From contig JAGMVK010000002.1 in NCBI GenBank assembly GCA_020747065.1, positions 3,596,001-3,660,000 on the forward strand: DNA of 64,000 nucleotides. The letters run 5' to 3'. The notes under the pieces are model-generated. The model saw nothing but the letters and a program-made list of their open reading frames with translations, did not search any database and had not been told where the DNA came from. Position 1 is the stretch's first letter, and every line of letters begins with the position of its first letter. The DNA comes from Cadophora sp. MPI-SDFR-AT-0126. Lineage: Eukaryota; Ascomycota; Leotiomycetes; Helotiales; Ploettnerulaceae. Positions 11,623 through 22,100 of this stretch are shown in pieces. The translations under genes and the position numbers were made by a program.

Positions 11623-12624
11623 ATGGCGACAGCCACGGCCACGGCTTCCGAGCCTTCCATCGAGAGATCCCTGACGTTGAATTTCATCGGCGATTGGGGA
11701 CAGGCGAACTTCCACCGCATCTGCTCATGGCTCACCCAGGAGTTCTGCGACCGAGCCGGTCCTCGCAGCAGAGTAGGCATTTGGAACATGCGCGGTGGCG
11801 GATTGGAGGGGTTGGAGTACGTCCACAGCGGGGAAGCGCAGCTATGCATCGCCACACCCGCCATGCTCCTCCCATCGACACTGACGGGCGAGGGTCTCTT
11901 TGCACCACTGGGGCCGATGCCCAACCTACGAGCGCTCGCCGCCCTCCCCCAGCGCGACCGCATGATGTTGGCGATACACCCCAAGTTCGGCATCCATTCG
12001 TACGCGGACCTGCACCGAGTGAAGCCGGCACTGCGGATCGCGACCTCCATTGATGACGGGACCAACTTCATTGGCTACGTGGCAATGCGGCTCATGGAGG
12101 CCCACGGCATCACGAAGGAGGTGCTCGAGTCCTGGGGAGGGTCCTACATCTTAACCACCCGGCCGGAGCAGGCCATCGAGAACATGCGGGTGGGGAATGC
12201 GGACGCGGTGGTGCAAGAGGCCATCATGACCCCATGGTGGAGGCAGTTGATGGAGGAGCACAAGCTCGTCCCTATTCCCGCCCAGGCGGATGCTATTGCA
12301 CGTCTCACCAGTCAACACGGGTGGCAGCCGGCTTCCATCCGGGCCGGCTTCTGGAACTCGGAGGGGAACAAAGAGGAGATCCCAGCCCTCGACTTCTCTG
12401 ACTTCCTGGTCGTGGTGAGGGATGACCTACCGGACGACGTTGCGTACCTGCTGACGTGGTGTCTGGTTGAGCAGCGAGACGCCATCGAGGTGCAATACAA
12501 GCACATCGAGCCGGAGAGGAGCCCGTTGACGTATCCGCTGGAACCGGCCAAGATGGCGAAACCTTCCCTTCCTCTGCACGCGGGCGCGGAGAGATATTAC
12601 AGAGAATATGGGCATCTGGCTTAG
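11623..12624 (+). CDS. TAXI-family (NMT1-like) solute-binding protein, intronless
   Basis: A single uninterrupted frame of 333 residues. The fold pattern is that of TRAP-associated TAXI periplasmic binding proteins: LNFIGDWGQANFHRICSWL near the N-terminus, then GGGLEGLEYVHSGEAQLCIA, LRALAALPQRDRMMLAIHP, HSYADLHRVKPALRIATS, a substrate-pocket-like GTNFIGYVAMRLMEAHGI and a C-terminal LLTWCLVEQRDAIEVQY. Bacterial members have an export signal and partner with TRAP permeases. Here the N-terminus (MATATATASEPS) is not a signal peptide and no permease is nearby, so the protein is probably intracellular in a role I cannot name. Lack of introns and a G/C-rich coding sequence unlike the flanks suggest transfer from bacteria, but intronless fungal homologues may be widespread. 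The start is the first ATG in frame. Confidence 0.82.
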   Translation: MATATATASEPSIERSLTLNFIGDWGQANFHRICSWLTQEFCDRAGPRSRVGIWNMRGGGLEGLEYVHSGEAQLCIATPAMLLPSTLTGEGLFAPLGPMPNLRALAALPQRDRMMLAIHPKFGIHSYADLHRVKPALRIATSIDDGTNFIGYVAMRLMEAHGITKEVLESWGGSYILTTRPEQAIENMRVGNADAVVQEAIMTPWWRQLMEEHKLVPIPAQADAIARLTSQHGWQPASIRAGFWNSEGNKEEIPALDFSDFLVVVRDDLPDDVAYLLTWCLVEQRDAIEVQYKHIEPERSPLTYPLEPAKMAKPSLPLHAGAERYYREYGHLA

Positions 12625-13091
12625 CTTAATAGTAGGGTAGATCAAATATATCATATTTCTGTAGCGTTAATAATGTTATGTCTCTTTAGTGTTGGTGTTC
12701 CCGACCTGATGCACATTCAAGTAGATTTGTAGGTTCGATCTCTCGTTAACAATCTAAATGTGACGCAAAAGCGGAACCGCAGTTGCAAACTGCGGCAAAG
12801 ACCCTATAACGTGACACTAAACAAGAAAACCCCATGGGAGGGTCGTACTCTCCATTGAACCTTATCCTCTTACTTGAAAATTTTAATCATCTCATGAATC
12901 TGATTCAGTAGCTATTTCCAAAAGACAGTTAACAATCCTTATAAATCTCATTTGGGTATTTCTAAAATACATTTAACAATTCCAACAAGTGGCTATTTGC
13001 AGGTGAACCTCATTTGGTGACACCTATGAAAACCCTTTCGGCGACCCGAGCCTAAACCTGGTTGTGACTACTCTAAGAGCTCGTCGCCCCT
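12625..13091. other. Convergent intergenic gap with small hairpin
   Basis: 467 bp between the TAXI and NmrA-like stops. It contains a perfect 8-bp hairpin with 3-nt loop at 12777-12795 (CCGCAGTTGCAAACTGCGG) and two imperfect copies of a unit resembling TTTCYAAAANACANTTAACAA near 12914 and 12960. No gene seen. Confidence 0.5.
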
Positions 13092-13880
13092 CTAGAAAAC
13101 GAGGCTCTTGGCGTGCACTAACATCCCCCAGAAGATCCTCCGAAATATCTCAGGGGCGTATCGCGCCGGCCGGTCGCCCAGCTTGCTGGACACGCCCACG
13201 GCAGTCAGCTCCTGATACCCGTCCTCTAGCACCATCTCCGTGAAGGCCGCGCCCAGGTCCTCGTACGAGACGGCCAGCCGGACGGACTCGGTGCTGATCT
13301 CGTGCCCAGTGCCCTCCTCCTCGATCAGCACCGGGGGCTGAATGAGCGTGATGGAGAGCAGTGATGTGCTCTCGAGCAGCCGCGCCTGCGCCTTGAGCAG
13401 GTCCCCGTATGGGTGACTGAAGGCGGTCTTGATGAGCCAGTGGACGAATGGCGGGCGCTGCGCGGCGAATCGGGCATTGTACGTCGACGAGGACAGGTAG
13501 AAGAGGTGCGGCTTCTGCCAGCCCTTCTGCTGAGCCTTCAGATCCTCGAGGGCAGCGATGATGGAATTCGCCCCGTCCTGTAGGACGCGGACCCCAGGGA
13601 CATTGTCATTCTCGCCCAGCGTGCTCACGACGATTTGCGCGCCGGAGATCGTGCTTTTGGACACCTCGACGTCGGTGAGCGCACCCTGGAAGATCTGGAC
13701 GTGCGGCTTGGTGTCGATGCCTGGGCACAACGCGAAGAGCTTTGCTCTGTCGCGAACATAAATCTGCAGTTGCAACGGTCGCGACTCCGCCTGGGCGAGC
13801 AGATGGCGAACGATCACACGACCAGTTTGCCCTGTGGCTCCGAAGATGGCAATCGTGCGGGTGTCGGCCGGGGTAACCAT
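13092..13880 (-). CDS. NmrA-like / NAD(P)-binding Rossmann protein
   Basis: A single-exon frame of 262 residues if started at MVTPADTRT (13880). An upstream in-frame ATG at 13958 would add 26 residues without family character. The N-terminus IAIFGATGQTGRVIVRHLL is the GxxGxxG dinucleotide site. YVRDRAKL follows strand 2, then QIVVSTLGENDNVPG and LFYLSSSTYNARFA. This matches the atypical SDR / NAD(P)H-binding group (PF13460, NmrA-like), which includes both reductases and redox sensors. Catalytic residues cannot be assigned. It is convergent with the TAXI gene. A reductase step in the same pathway as the neighbouring oxygenases is possible but only inferred. Confidence 0.82.
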   Translation of the reverse strand: MVTPADTRTIAIFGATGQTGRVIVRHLLAQAESRPLQLQIYVRDRAKLFALCPGIDTKPHVQIFQGALTDVEVSKSTISGAQIVVSTLGENDNVPGVRVLQDGANSIIAALEDLKAQQKGWQKPHLFYLSSSTYNARFAAQRPPFVHWLIKTAFSHPYGDLLKAQARLLESTSLLSITLIQPPVLIEEEGTGHEISTESVRLAVSYEDLGAAFTEMVLEDGYQELTAVGVSSKLGDRPARYAPEIFRRIFWGMLVHAKSLVF

Positions 13881-14362
13881 TGATAGATAATGCTGGTGCT
13901 GAGGGATGGACAATACTTTCTTTCTATATGTAGGAGGAATCGAAGGCCCCGTGCGCAATGGGAGCGAGTAAGGACCAACTATGCTAATACAAATATCTAA
14001 TTAATATTTTAATATTATCTTATTTTGAAAGTACTTGTACATCATTTATTCTGGGCCCTCCCTACGGGCCGTTCGAGAACCTAAGTCAAGAATAATGGGA
14101 AACCGCGGGACCGTGGACCTTAAGTTCAAGCGTCCCACAAATCCCACACACAATGCACAAGTTGCCTCCATTCAACAGGGAGCTTTGTCTTGGATTTGGG
14201 GGCCTTTTCCCACGCCTCGGGGCTGATAATGACAATGGGTTCTCTTTAAGATTTATCATGTTCACTGACTCATCAGCTCGAATACCAGTTTGAATACGTC
14301 GTATTGCATCTCCGCCTGCTATCAACACTCAGCTCTCCGCCGTGGTCAACCACGCCTTGACA
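13881..14362. promoter_or_regulatory. Divergent intergenic region
   Basis: Between the NmrA-like start (minus) and the aldolase gene (plus). It contains an AT-rich patch near 13985-14035. The frame of the aldolase stays open back to 14294 without an ATG (residues reading ...INTQLSAVV resemble family sequence), so a short upstream coding exon may be hidden here. Confidence 0.4.
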
Positions 14363-15369
14363 ATGTCTGCCACAGGTGCCTCCTTGCCCGACGACTTAGG
14401 TCGAAAGTTCATTTCAGGATGCCATATTCTTCATTACCATCGGTACGATATGTGCCGGCATTTGCCTGTGTGTATGTGTGTGGAACTCATGATTGACTTT
14501 ACTGCAGTGTTCTGGATGCGTACGGCCATCTCTCCGTCAGGCATCCTATGCAGCCCGATATATTCATCATGGCGAGGCAAATTGCGCCAGCTTTGGTCTC
14601 AGGACTGGAAGATCTAGTCCAGTATCGTGTGAGCGATGCATTGCCCGTAGACCCTTCCATGATAGACGGATACGTAGAGCGGTACATCCATAGCGAGATA
14701 TTCAAGAAGTTCCCTGATGTCCACGCTGTTATTCACAGCCATGCCGAATCCGTGATCCCGTATGGGATATCTGGTTGGTTTTTCTTTTCTTCAATCCTGC
14801 TTAACATCAAGGTCTGACACTGTGAAGGAGTGCCTCTGCAAACCTGTTTCCACATGGCAGGATTTTTAGGTAAGCTTGGCATGAGCAGCCTTCTTTCCAC
14901 CTAAATCCTCCGAGCAGCAACAATTGACATGTTCAAACACCAAGGCACCTCAACGCCAATATATGATATCTCAACCCTCTACAACGCCGGGGATAAGCAA
15001 AACATGTTGGTGCGGGACACCCGTCTCGGAGAGGCCCTGGCCGACTGCTTCACCAACTCCAAATCGGAGTCTCGGAGCGCAGATCATGCTGTCGTGATGA
15101 TGCGTGGTCACGGTATGACAGTGATCGCTCCCAGTATCGAGGAGTGTGTCTTGCGTGCCATATACACGCAACAAAACGCCTCGATTCAGACGACGGTGCT
15201 TATGACGCGGTCTGCGTACCGCGGCTTCAACCCTTTACCAGAAGTACGGTTCTTGAACGATGCTGAGGCTGCGGATTCAGCTGTGATGACGCACTGGTCA
15301 TCTGGGAGGCCATGGAAGCTTTGGGTTAGAGAGATAGAGCAGGCAGGTCTATATATCAATAAGGCATAG
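14363..15369 (+). CDS. Class II aldolase/adducin-family protein
   Basis: Exons 14363-14442, 14508-14773, 14828-14869 and 14918-15369 join in frame to about 279 residues. Family blocks: CHILHYHRVLDAYGHLSVRHP across intron 1, IFIMARQIAPALVS, RYIHSEIFKKFPDV, the metal-binding HSHAESV, SGVPLQTCFHMAGFLATI assembled from three exons, and the third ligand in VMMRGHGMTV. These zinc-dependent enzymes cleave or epimerise sugar phosphates or small aldols; fungal members are poorly characterised and the substrate is unknown. The Met at 14363 may not be the true start because conserved-looking sequence continues upstream in frame. The 42-nt exon 3 is unusually small. Confidence 0.82.
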
Positions 15370-17182
15370 CACGAATATCACGTTCCCAGATTCAGATTGC
15401 ACCATAGATCGTCATTCGATCGCAGGCTCAAGTTTTGCCTGGTGATTTATCGTGTACCATGTTTTCACTATACTACATAAATATGATAGTGAAATGAAAT
15501 TTTGAAGATGGTTCAGCTCCAAATCTTTCTTTTCTATAACAGTCATGCTCGATCTCGACCGCACATTTAACACCCTACCCTCTGGATCACTCCTCGTCTC
15601 GTAGATTCTCTTATCAGTCCGTATAATTATGCACATAGAAGCCCGATATATGTCAGTTGCGTCCTTGGCCGCTTTCGTTGGTTCTCCAAGCCATTTTCGG
15701 TGCTCGAATGCATTCCCACGTCCTTTTTTCCTCCCTTCTATTGTCACGAGGGCCTTTCATAGCGATCGGCACCTTCATCCGACGTAAGTCCCGGTAGTTA
15801 TATCGGACTGGAATCTTTTAGTTGTCCGGAGTTACTTTCAGCTCGGTGGGAGAAATGCAAGGGTTTTGATTGGGAAAGTATGGGATCACTCGGAAAGCTA
15901 CTATATCGCAGAACCAGAGCGGTAGGAAGGGAGTCTAGCTCATCCACCTCCCTGTGCTATATACACTACGCCAAGGCGCTGCAGACGGTATCTCTAATAT
16001 TATATCTCGAGATTACGAGGCCTTTTTGCCATTGGGCATACCCCCCTGGCGATAAACAAGAATAGACCGAGACTTGCATAGAGAAGAGGAGGTGGCTCCA
16101 AGAATAGGATAACTGCGCCGCTGCTCCTGCGGTGGTTCTGTTGCTGGGATCTCTGGCATCCGGTCCCGCACAGCCACGAGTGAAACCGATCGAAGGAGAT
16201 GCTATAGGGGAAAGTATAAGGGGTGAGAATTGAGGGGGAAGCGAAAAAAGCTGCGGCAGATCGAAGGGACCGCCAGAAGAGAAGGGCAAACTCGGATTCG
16301 AGGATAGGATATTATGGACTGAGAGGATCGAGAGGTCGACTTGCTCGCGCGATACCGCGTCGTCAACTAGCTTAGCTAGTGCGCCAATTCAGGCTGTGGC
16401 AGCTAGACGAAGCGGGAGGCCCATCGTGCTCGACGGAATTCGCTGCTGACGCCAGGTTTGGTGCGGTGAGGAAGGAGGGGGGAGAGGCTCAGGGAGGCAA
16501 GGCCGAGATTGAGACCGAGGTGTAGCTTAATCACGTCATTGCAATGGATACGCGGTTCCCGCACAAATCGTAACTGACATCTCCCCCGCCCGCTCCCGTA
16601 GAGTCAGTCGCTCACCTGCCGTATTCTATACACACCCTGACGCTATAACGGTACGACGGAATCAGCATAAAGAATGTCATTTTATCATGAGCCTTGTGCC
16701 TTAGACCATAGAATCCAAGGTATCAGCCTCACGAAACATTCGCACTCTTTCACACCTCTCAGTCTTCACATCCATGGCATTAACTGCCCCATCATCTGCC
16801 GCACCGACCTTATGCAGACGACGACGTCGAGCAACAAGAAAGGAAAATAGTATTGTTGTGCAATCTGAAAACTCCGTTGTCAGACTCGAGGATCTCAATA
16901 ACGCGGGGCGAGAAACTAAGCCGCCATATGATGAGGTGAATTTCAAGAGGAAGATTCGTAAACAAAGTAAACGAGAGGGTTATGTTGGAATTGTGATTTC
17001 CGGCGGGGGTGCCTGAGACCCTGTAAAGTGGCCGCTGAAGTAAGCATATGTCAAAATAAGCATAAGATAAGCGACAAATCAGGGGTAGAATTTTAAGGTT
17101 TTAGAATGACCAGTTAAAGCGGAGTAATACACCAAGATTATACGCTAGCGTGGAAAAGGAGCACACCAACGCTGGCGCATCT
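15370..17182. other. Gene-poor stretch
   Basis: About 1.8 kb with only short, frame-inconsistent ORFs lacking family motifs. I see no supported gene. Confidence 0.45.
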
Positions 17183-17250
17183 TGTCCCTTCTCGCCACTT
17201 CCCTTGCCCCCAAGTCCCTTTGTCCCCAATTCCCTTGTCGCCAAATTCCT
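17183..17250. repeat. Pyrimidine-rich tandem repeat
   Basis: Four to five imperfect units related to TCCCTTGTCCCCAAG in tandem. Confidence 0.6.
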
Positions 17251-17337
17251 ACAGTAGGCTGGATGGGAGCCAACAACGAATCCCGGTACGGAGGCCAAAA
17301 ATCCTGGCTTTTTGAGAATAAAGACTGACCGAAGGAA

Positions 17338-17371
17338 CCCTGTAGAGCTGAATCTGGTTCAGCTTTACAGG
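17338..17371. repeat. Short perfect-type hairpin
   Basis: CCCTGTAGAGCTGAA pairs with TTCAGCTTTACAGGG (one mismatch) around a four-base loop. Origin unknown; it may be the tip of a small inverted-repeat element. Confidence 0.5.
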
Positions 17372-17666
17372 GGGCTATCTAGGAACGCTGTGGACAGCCT
17401 ATATATACAGAGTGCGTAGCACTGCAGTTAGCCATGCAATTCAAACACACTCCATTGAAACCAACAAATACCAACTGATCGTGGTGGCACCTAAATGGAA
17501 AAACCACGCATTTAGGCTCGGATTCAACCGGATGCATTCCCTGTGAATCTACACTAGGTTCCGCCTTTATCGACTTCGTGGATGCTTTCCTCAAACTAAG
17601 AATTCAACCAAAGACAGCGGCTAGAATCACAAACTAATGATCAAACGGTCAACACAAAGGCACATT

Positions 17667-18539
17667 TCAAGCGCGACCTTCCCAACTCCGCTTCACTATT
17701 TCCCAATACCTCGCCGGATCAGATCTCATGTGTCCCACATGACTCGTCCCCTCAAACTTCACCTTCTCAATCCTTAACCCATTCCTCTCTGCCTCCTTTG
17801 CATGCTCCTCCACATCCTTATCCAAAACAACCTCATCCCCATCCGAGTAGATATAACATCTCTTCGCTTCTTTGCGGATGAATTCTGGCTCAATGGAATT
17901 CAAAATCACCAAAGCCAAGATCTTCTGTCCTAGAATCTGTGGCAGAATGTACCAGAAAAGCAGTAAGATACTGTACATCAGCTGCATCGGCAGTCTTAAG
18001 TACCAAGTTGCGGGCAGACCGAGAGAAAAGGTCGCAAGCCCTTGCTTGAAGCGCGCCGTTCCAGGCAGTGAGTCATGTACGATGGCGTTTGCCGGTAAGG
18101 GCCGTCCTGTCTTCGTGAGGTATTGCTTGGACAGCAAGGCGAGTTGCCCGCCGCCGCCGTTGGACATGGCGTGGACTAGGAGGCCACTGCGGGAGACATG
18201 CTTACCATCGGTGTAGGCGCGGATGGTACTAATTGCTGGAGCGAGAGTGGTGAGGCGGTGCTGTGTAGAGAAGGGGAAGAAGTCGGAGGTGGAGCTTGTG
18301 ACGAGGAGGATAGGGGTGGAGGGATAGAGAGATTGGTAGTGTGAGGTGTATTTTGAGATGTGGCGAGAGGATGCGTTCATCCATGATGCTAGGAAGATGA
18401 GACGGGGCGCATTGGTGTCTGTACTTGACAGCGATCCTGAGCTACTGTCGTGAGCTTCAGTGGGGGGGTAGAGGTATGCTTTGCTACTGAGGCGCTTGAA
18501 AGATTGAAGGCCGTTTGATTGGGAGGATTAAGCAGCCAT
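17667..18539 (-). pseudogene. DUF829 (TMEM53-like) alpha/beta-hydrolase-fold gene with early in-frame stop
   Basis: The frame from 18527 to 17667 is open and family-like: LIFLASWMNASSRHISKYT, PILLVTSSTSDFFP, LVHAMSNGGGGQLALLSKQY (the GxSxGG-type elbow is replaced by MSNGGGG, as in DUF829), DGDEVVLDKDVEEHAKEA and GTSHVGHMRSDPARYWEIV. Residues near QLMYSILLLFWYILP form a hydrophobic segment. Upstream the frame reads M-A-A-stop-SSQSNGLQSFKRLSS, with a TAA at 18530-18528 three codons after an ATG (18539). If that TAA was once CAA, the change is C to T at a CpA, as RIP produces. Alternatives are an undetected 5' intron or use of the internal ATG at 18380, which would give 237 residues. Confidence 0.7.
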
Positions 18540-18975
18540 AGGTATAGGTATCTCTGTGTCTGAAGGCCAGCTATAGCATTTAGGATGCAAAATGAAATGA
18601 ACTAAACTGGGACTGGCAGGGACGGGCTTTAGTACACAACGGATAAAGCTGAGTTTTTATCTGCTCTAGGCGGTGATTGCATATTCTGATTTGTACGTCC
18701 ATTTTGGTATATGTATCGCGCAAAAAGACGGTTTGGTAATCATGGTTTGAGAAATGACTACAGTCTCTAGAATAAAAAATGCTCAGAATCACTATGAATT
18801 AGATCAAACGTTTTGATTTCAATGAAAACAGTTAAGAATGGTATCAATCGCGAGATCTACCTCTATATATTAGATATTCGAAATGGTGGACTTATAGAAG
18901 CTAATTTGCATGCTTAAGATTCAATCGGAACTCTGAACAGAATTGAGTTTCTTGAGCTCTTATTCACTCAAAACC
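18540..18975. other. Intergenic, A/T-rich
   Basis: Flank between the DUF829 gene and the LINE. No gene or repeat seen. Confidence 0.4.
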
Positions 18976-18989
18976 ACCAAAGCTAACTA
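18976..18989. repeat. LINE target-site duplication, copy 1
   Basis: ACCAAAGCTAACTA, identical to 24707-24720 on the other side of the LINE. Confidence 0.85.
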
Positions 18990-19180
18990 TTATTATTATT
19001 ATTATTATTATTCCTTTTAACGTCCTGTGTAAGTCGAAGACTATAGTAGGACGGCTGGGGCTATGAGCCCCAGCGTTTCTGTATAAGATACCAGAAAGGT
19101 AGCCAATTTGTTCCAGGGGACATTGAGGGCATAGCCCTAGTTATAACAAAGGAAAATTATAAAGGAAAGTGTAGAAGGTA

Positions 19181-22100
19181 TTACGCTTCTTCCTCCTCTT
19201 GCTCCTCCTGCTCTTCTTCCTGCCTTATCTCTAAGAACCATTTCCTGGTGCAAAGCCTAGTCTTTTTGAGAAAATCTAGCGTCTTCTCGATCCCAATTTT
19301 TGTATGCATTAGGAGAGGTAGACTCAGTCTTGCTCCCTTCATTTCGTCCCGTAGCTTGGCCCTCGCCTTGGCTATTCCTGTCTCTTTGCAGCTCAAAAGT
19401 AAATGGGCGGTTGTCTCTCTCCTACCACACCTACACAAGTCGCTATCCGTACGGCCTAGTCTATATAGGTATGACCTTATAAACCCATGGCCTAGCTTCA
19501 GTTGGAAGAAGGAGCTAGCTAGCTCTCTTCTAGTTCCAGGCGGTAGGTAGATCTTCGACCGTAGCTGCCAAGGGAATTGCTTCCTATAGGTAGTTGTATT
19601 TTGGCTAGGCGTCCTTTCGTACTGCTCTAGCACCGACTCCCACTCCCTGGTACTAACTTTCTTCGCTTTACAGCCGAGGACTGCAAAGCTGGTTTCATTT
19701 GTATTTGGGGCTAGCGTCGTTGCTTGCTTTGCTAACGAGTCAGCTAGCTCGTTTCCGTATACTTCCGTGTGGCCGGGGACCCAGTTGATCGATATCGAGG
19801 CTCCTCTGCTCTTGGCTAGCTGCGCTGCTTGAATGGCCCGGATTTGGCAAGCTTGGCCTGGGTTATCTGATGGTGTTTTGAGACGGTAGAGTCCCGCCTG
19901 GTTATCCGAGTAGATGTAGTATGACTGACCTGGCTTAGCTACCTTGCTAGCGTACTCGACTGCTTGGGTAGTCCCTTCTAGCTCCCCGTTGTAGACTAAC
20001 TGGGAGTCCCCCAAGTTAGTCATGCTCTTGTAGACTACTCTAGGGGTGCCCCTCTCATAGTTCAGTACCACGAGCCCTACGCCTACTCCAGTTGACTCTT
20101 CCCCTGGCATAGACGAGGCATCTGTATAGATCGTGAATTCGTCTACGCCCGTGTGCAGGTTCGAGTTGTGTATTTGAGCAGTTGCTTCCTTTGGCAGGGG
20201 GCTAATCTCGACCGTATACGGCGTTACTCTGTTCCACGGTGGGTATTTAAAGTGCTGGAGGGGCTCAAGGTCCTCTGGGTCGACTAGATCTTGAATTGAG
20301 GCCCGAATCCGTTCGAGCTGCACTGTTGGCTTGAGACTAGGTCTTGTTGGGAGGTTTGAGAGTTCCTGGTTAATCGGGTGCTTAGGGGCTAGTTTCAGTG
20401 CACGAATGGCGTATTTTCGAGTGCTGGCGTTTAGTCGGACACAAGGAGGCTGTAGCGCTGCCTCGACCTCCATTGGCACTATCGGAGCTGTCTTGAACAC
20501 CCCTAGGATTTTTCGTAGAGCTAGGTTTTGCAAGGCTTGGAGGGGTTTCTTAAACTGTGCCTGTTCCCTCCACCAAATCGGGGAGCCGTAGTCGGCTACA
20601 CTAACCACACAGGCTAGGTATAGCTGTCGTACCGCAAAAGGGGAGAGCCCTTTTGCCGTATTGGCTAGTCGTGTCATCCTCTGGAATGCCGATCGGGCCT
20701 GGCTAGTACGTATTGCCACATGCTGCTTAAAGGTGAGGCCTGGGTCGAACCAGATACCTAGCCACCTGACTACTTCTTTTGGTTCTACGATGACCCCATT
20801 AGGCAGTCTGAGGCTAGCTGTCTTGGCTTCTTTTCCTGTGGTAAAGTGCATAAGTTCTGTCTTTGCTAAGTCGAACTGTATGGCATTCTTAGCGCCTAGC
20901 TCATATATCTTTGCTACTTCTCTCTGAAGAATCTTGATGTTCTTTTTAAGGCTTGTAGACGCTACGGTGAACGAGATGTCGTCGATATATGAGAGTACCT
21001 TGGCGGCAATTCGGGGAAAAAGCTCTCTAATGTATATCAAGAACAGTATGGGCGAAATTGGGCTACCCTGGGGTATTCCAGTCTCGATTCTGCTGAACTC
21101 TTCTGTTTGACCGTCGAAAGAGAGTCTGAGTGACCGATTATTAAGGAATGATGAGGTCCATGCTACTAGATTACTAGGCAATTGGAGCTTCTGAAGGATC
21201 CCGAGTAGTTGGTTCTTGGCCACATGGTCGAAGGCGCCTTTAACGTCGAGGAATAGAGTAGTAGTCTTCCGCTTTAGCCGTCTGTTTGTTTCTACTTCAT
21301 TGGTCAGGAGGAGTGCATCGTCTATAGCTGATTTCTTTAGTCTGCCTCCGATTTGGCTAGGGTGAAGCAGGTCGGTTGTCTCTGCTAGGTAGCTGAGCCT
21401 TTGAGCTAGAATCCTTTCGCTTACTTTGCCGAGGCAGTTTAGTAGCGAGATGACTCGGTAGGCCTTTGGGGCTGTGTAATCTGGCTTTTCTTGCTTCCTT
21501 AGAATGGCTCCTGTGGCTTGTCTCCAACATGTTGGGTGATATCCGATGTTAATTAGGCTTGAGTATAGTCTGTAGAAAACGTCTGGGATTGCTCTGTAGG
21601 CTTGAAGAATGATTTCCTGGGTAATGGAATCAGGGCCAGGAGTTCTCCCTTTGACCTTGGCTGAGCATGCATTCTTCAGTTCTGTCCTGGTAAGATTGGG
21701 CCATTCCCACTTGGTCGAAGATTGGAAGTCCTCCCAATTCGGCTCGGGGGCGCTCGGCGGGGGCGGGAATAGTGTATTTCGGAAGGCAGAGCATTTCCCC
21801 TCGAATGTATCTTCTAGCTGCGTAGGCGCAGATTGAATAGGAGGTGTTCTCTCGACCCGCTTGTCAGAAGTGTAAGCCATGGCCTTGTAGATCGACTTTG
21901 GGTCCTCCTTTTCTAGAAACTGGTTCCAGTGGTCCCTTTTCGCGCGTTTGATCGCCAAGAAGTAGGTGTTCTTAGCTTGGAGGTATAGCTGTATTGACTC
22001 AGGGTCTCTAGCTATGCCTCTTTGCCTTTGCATCATGTATTTTCTGAGCGCTTTGAGGTCTTCGTTCCACCATGGCTTAGACCTCGCTCCTGGCTTGTTT

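Noticed and set aside
11481..12053. 190-codon plus-strand ORF overlapping the TAXI gene
   Set aside because: Different frame inside a well-supported G/C-rich coding sequence; Arg/Pro/His-rich composition typical of a shadow frame.
15966..16289. 107-codon minus ORF, Ser/Pro-rich
   Set aside because: No motif, no exon partners, low-complexity composition.
16774..17016. 80-codon plus ORF ending VISGGGA
   Set aside because: Opposite-strand ORF equally long; no family resemblance.
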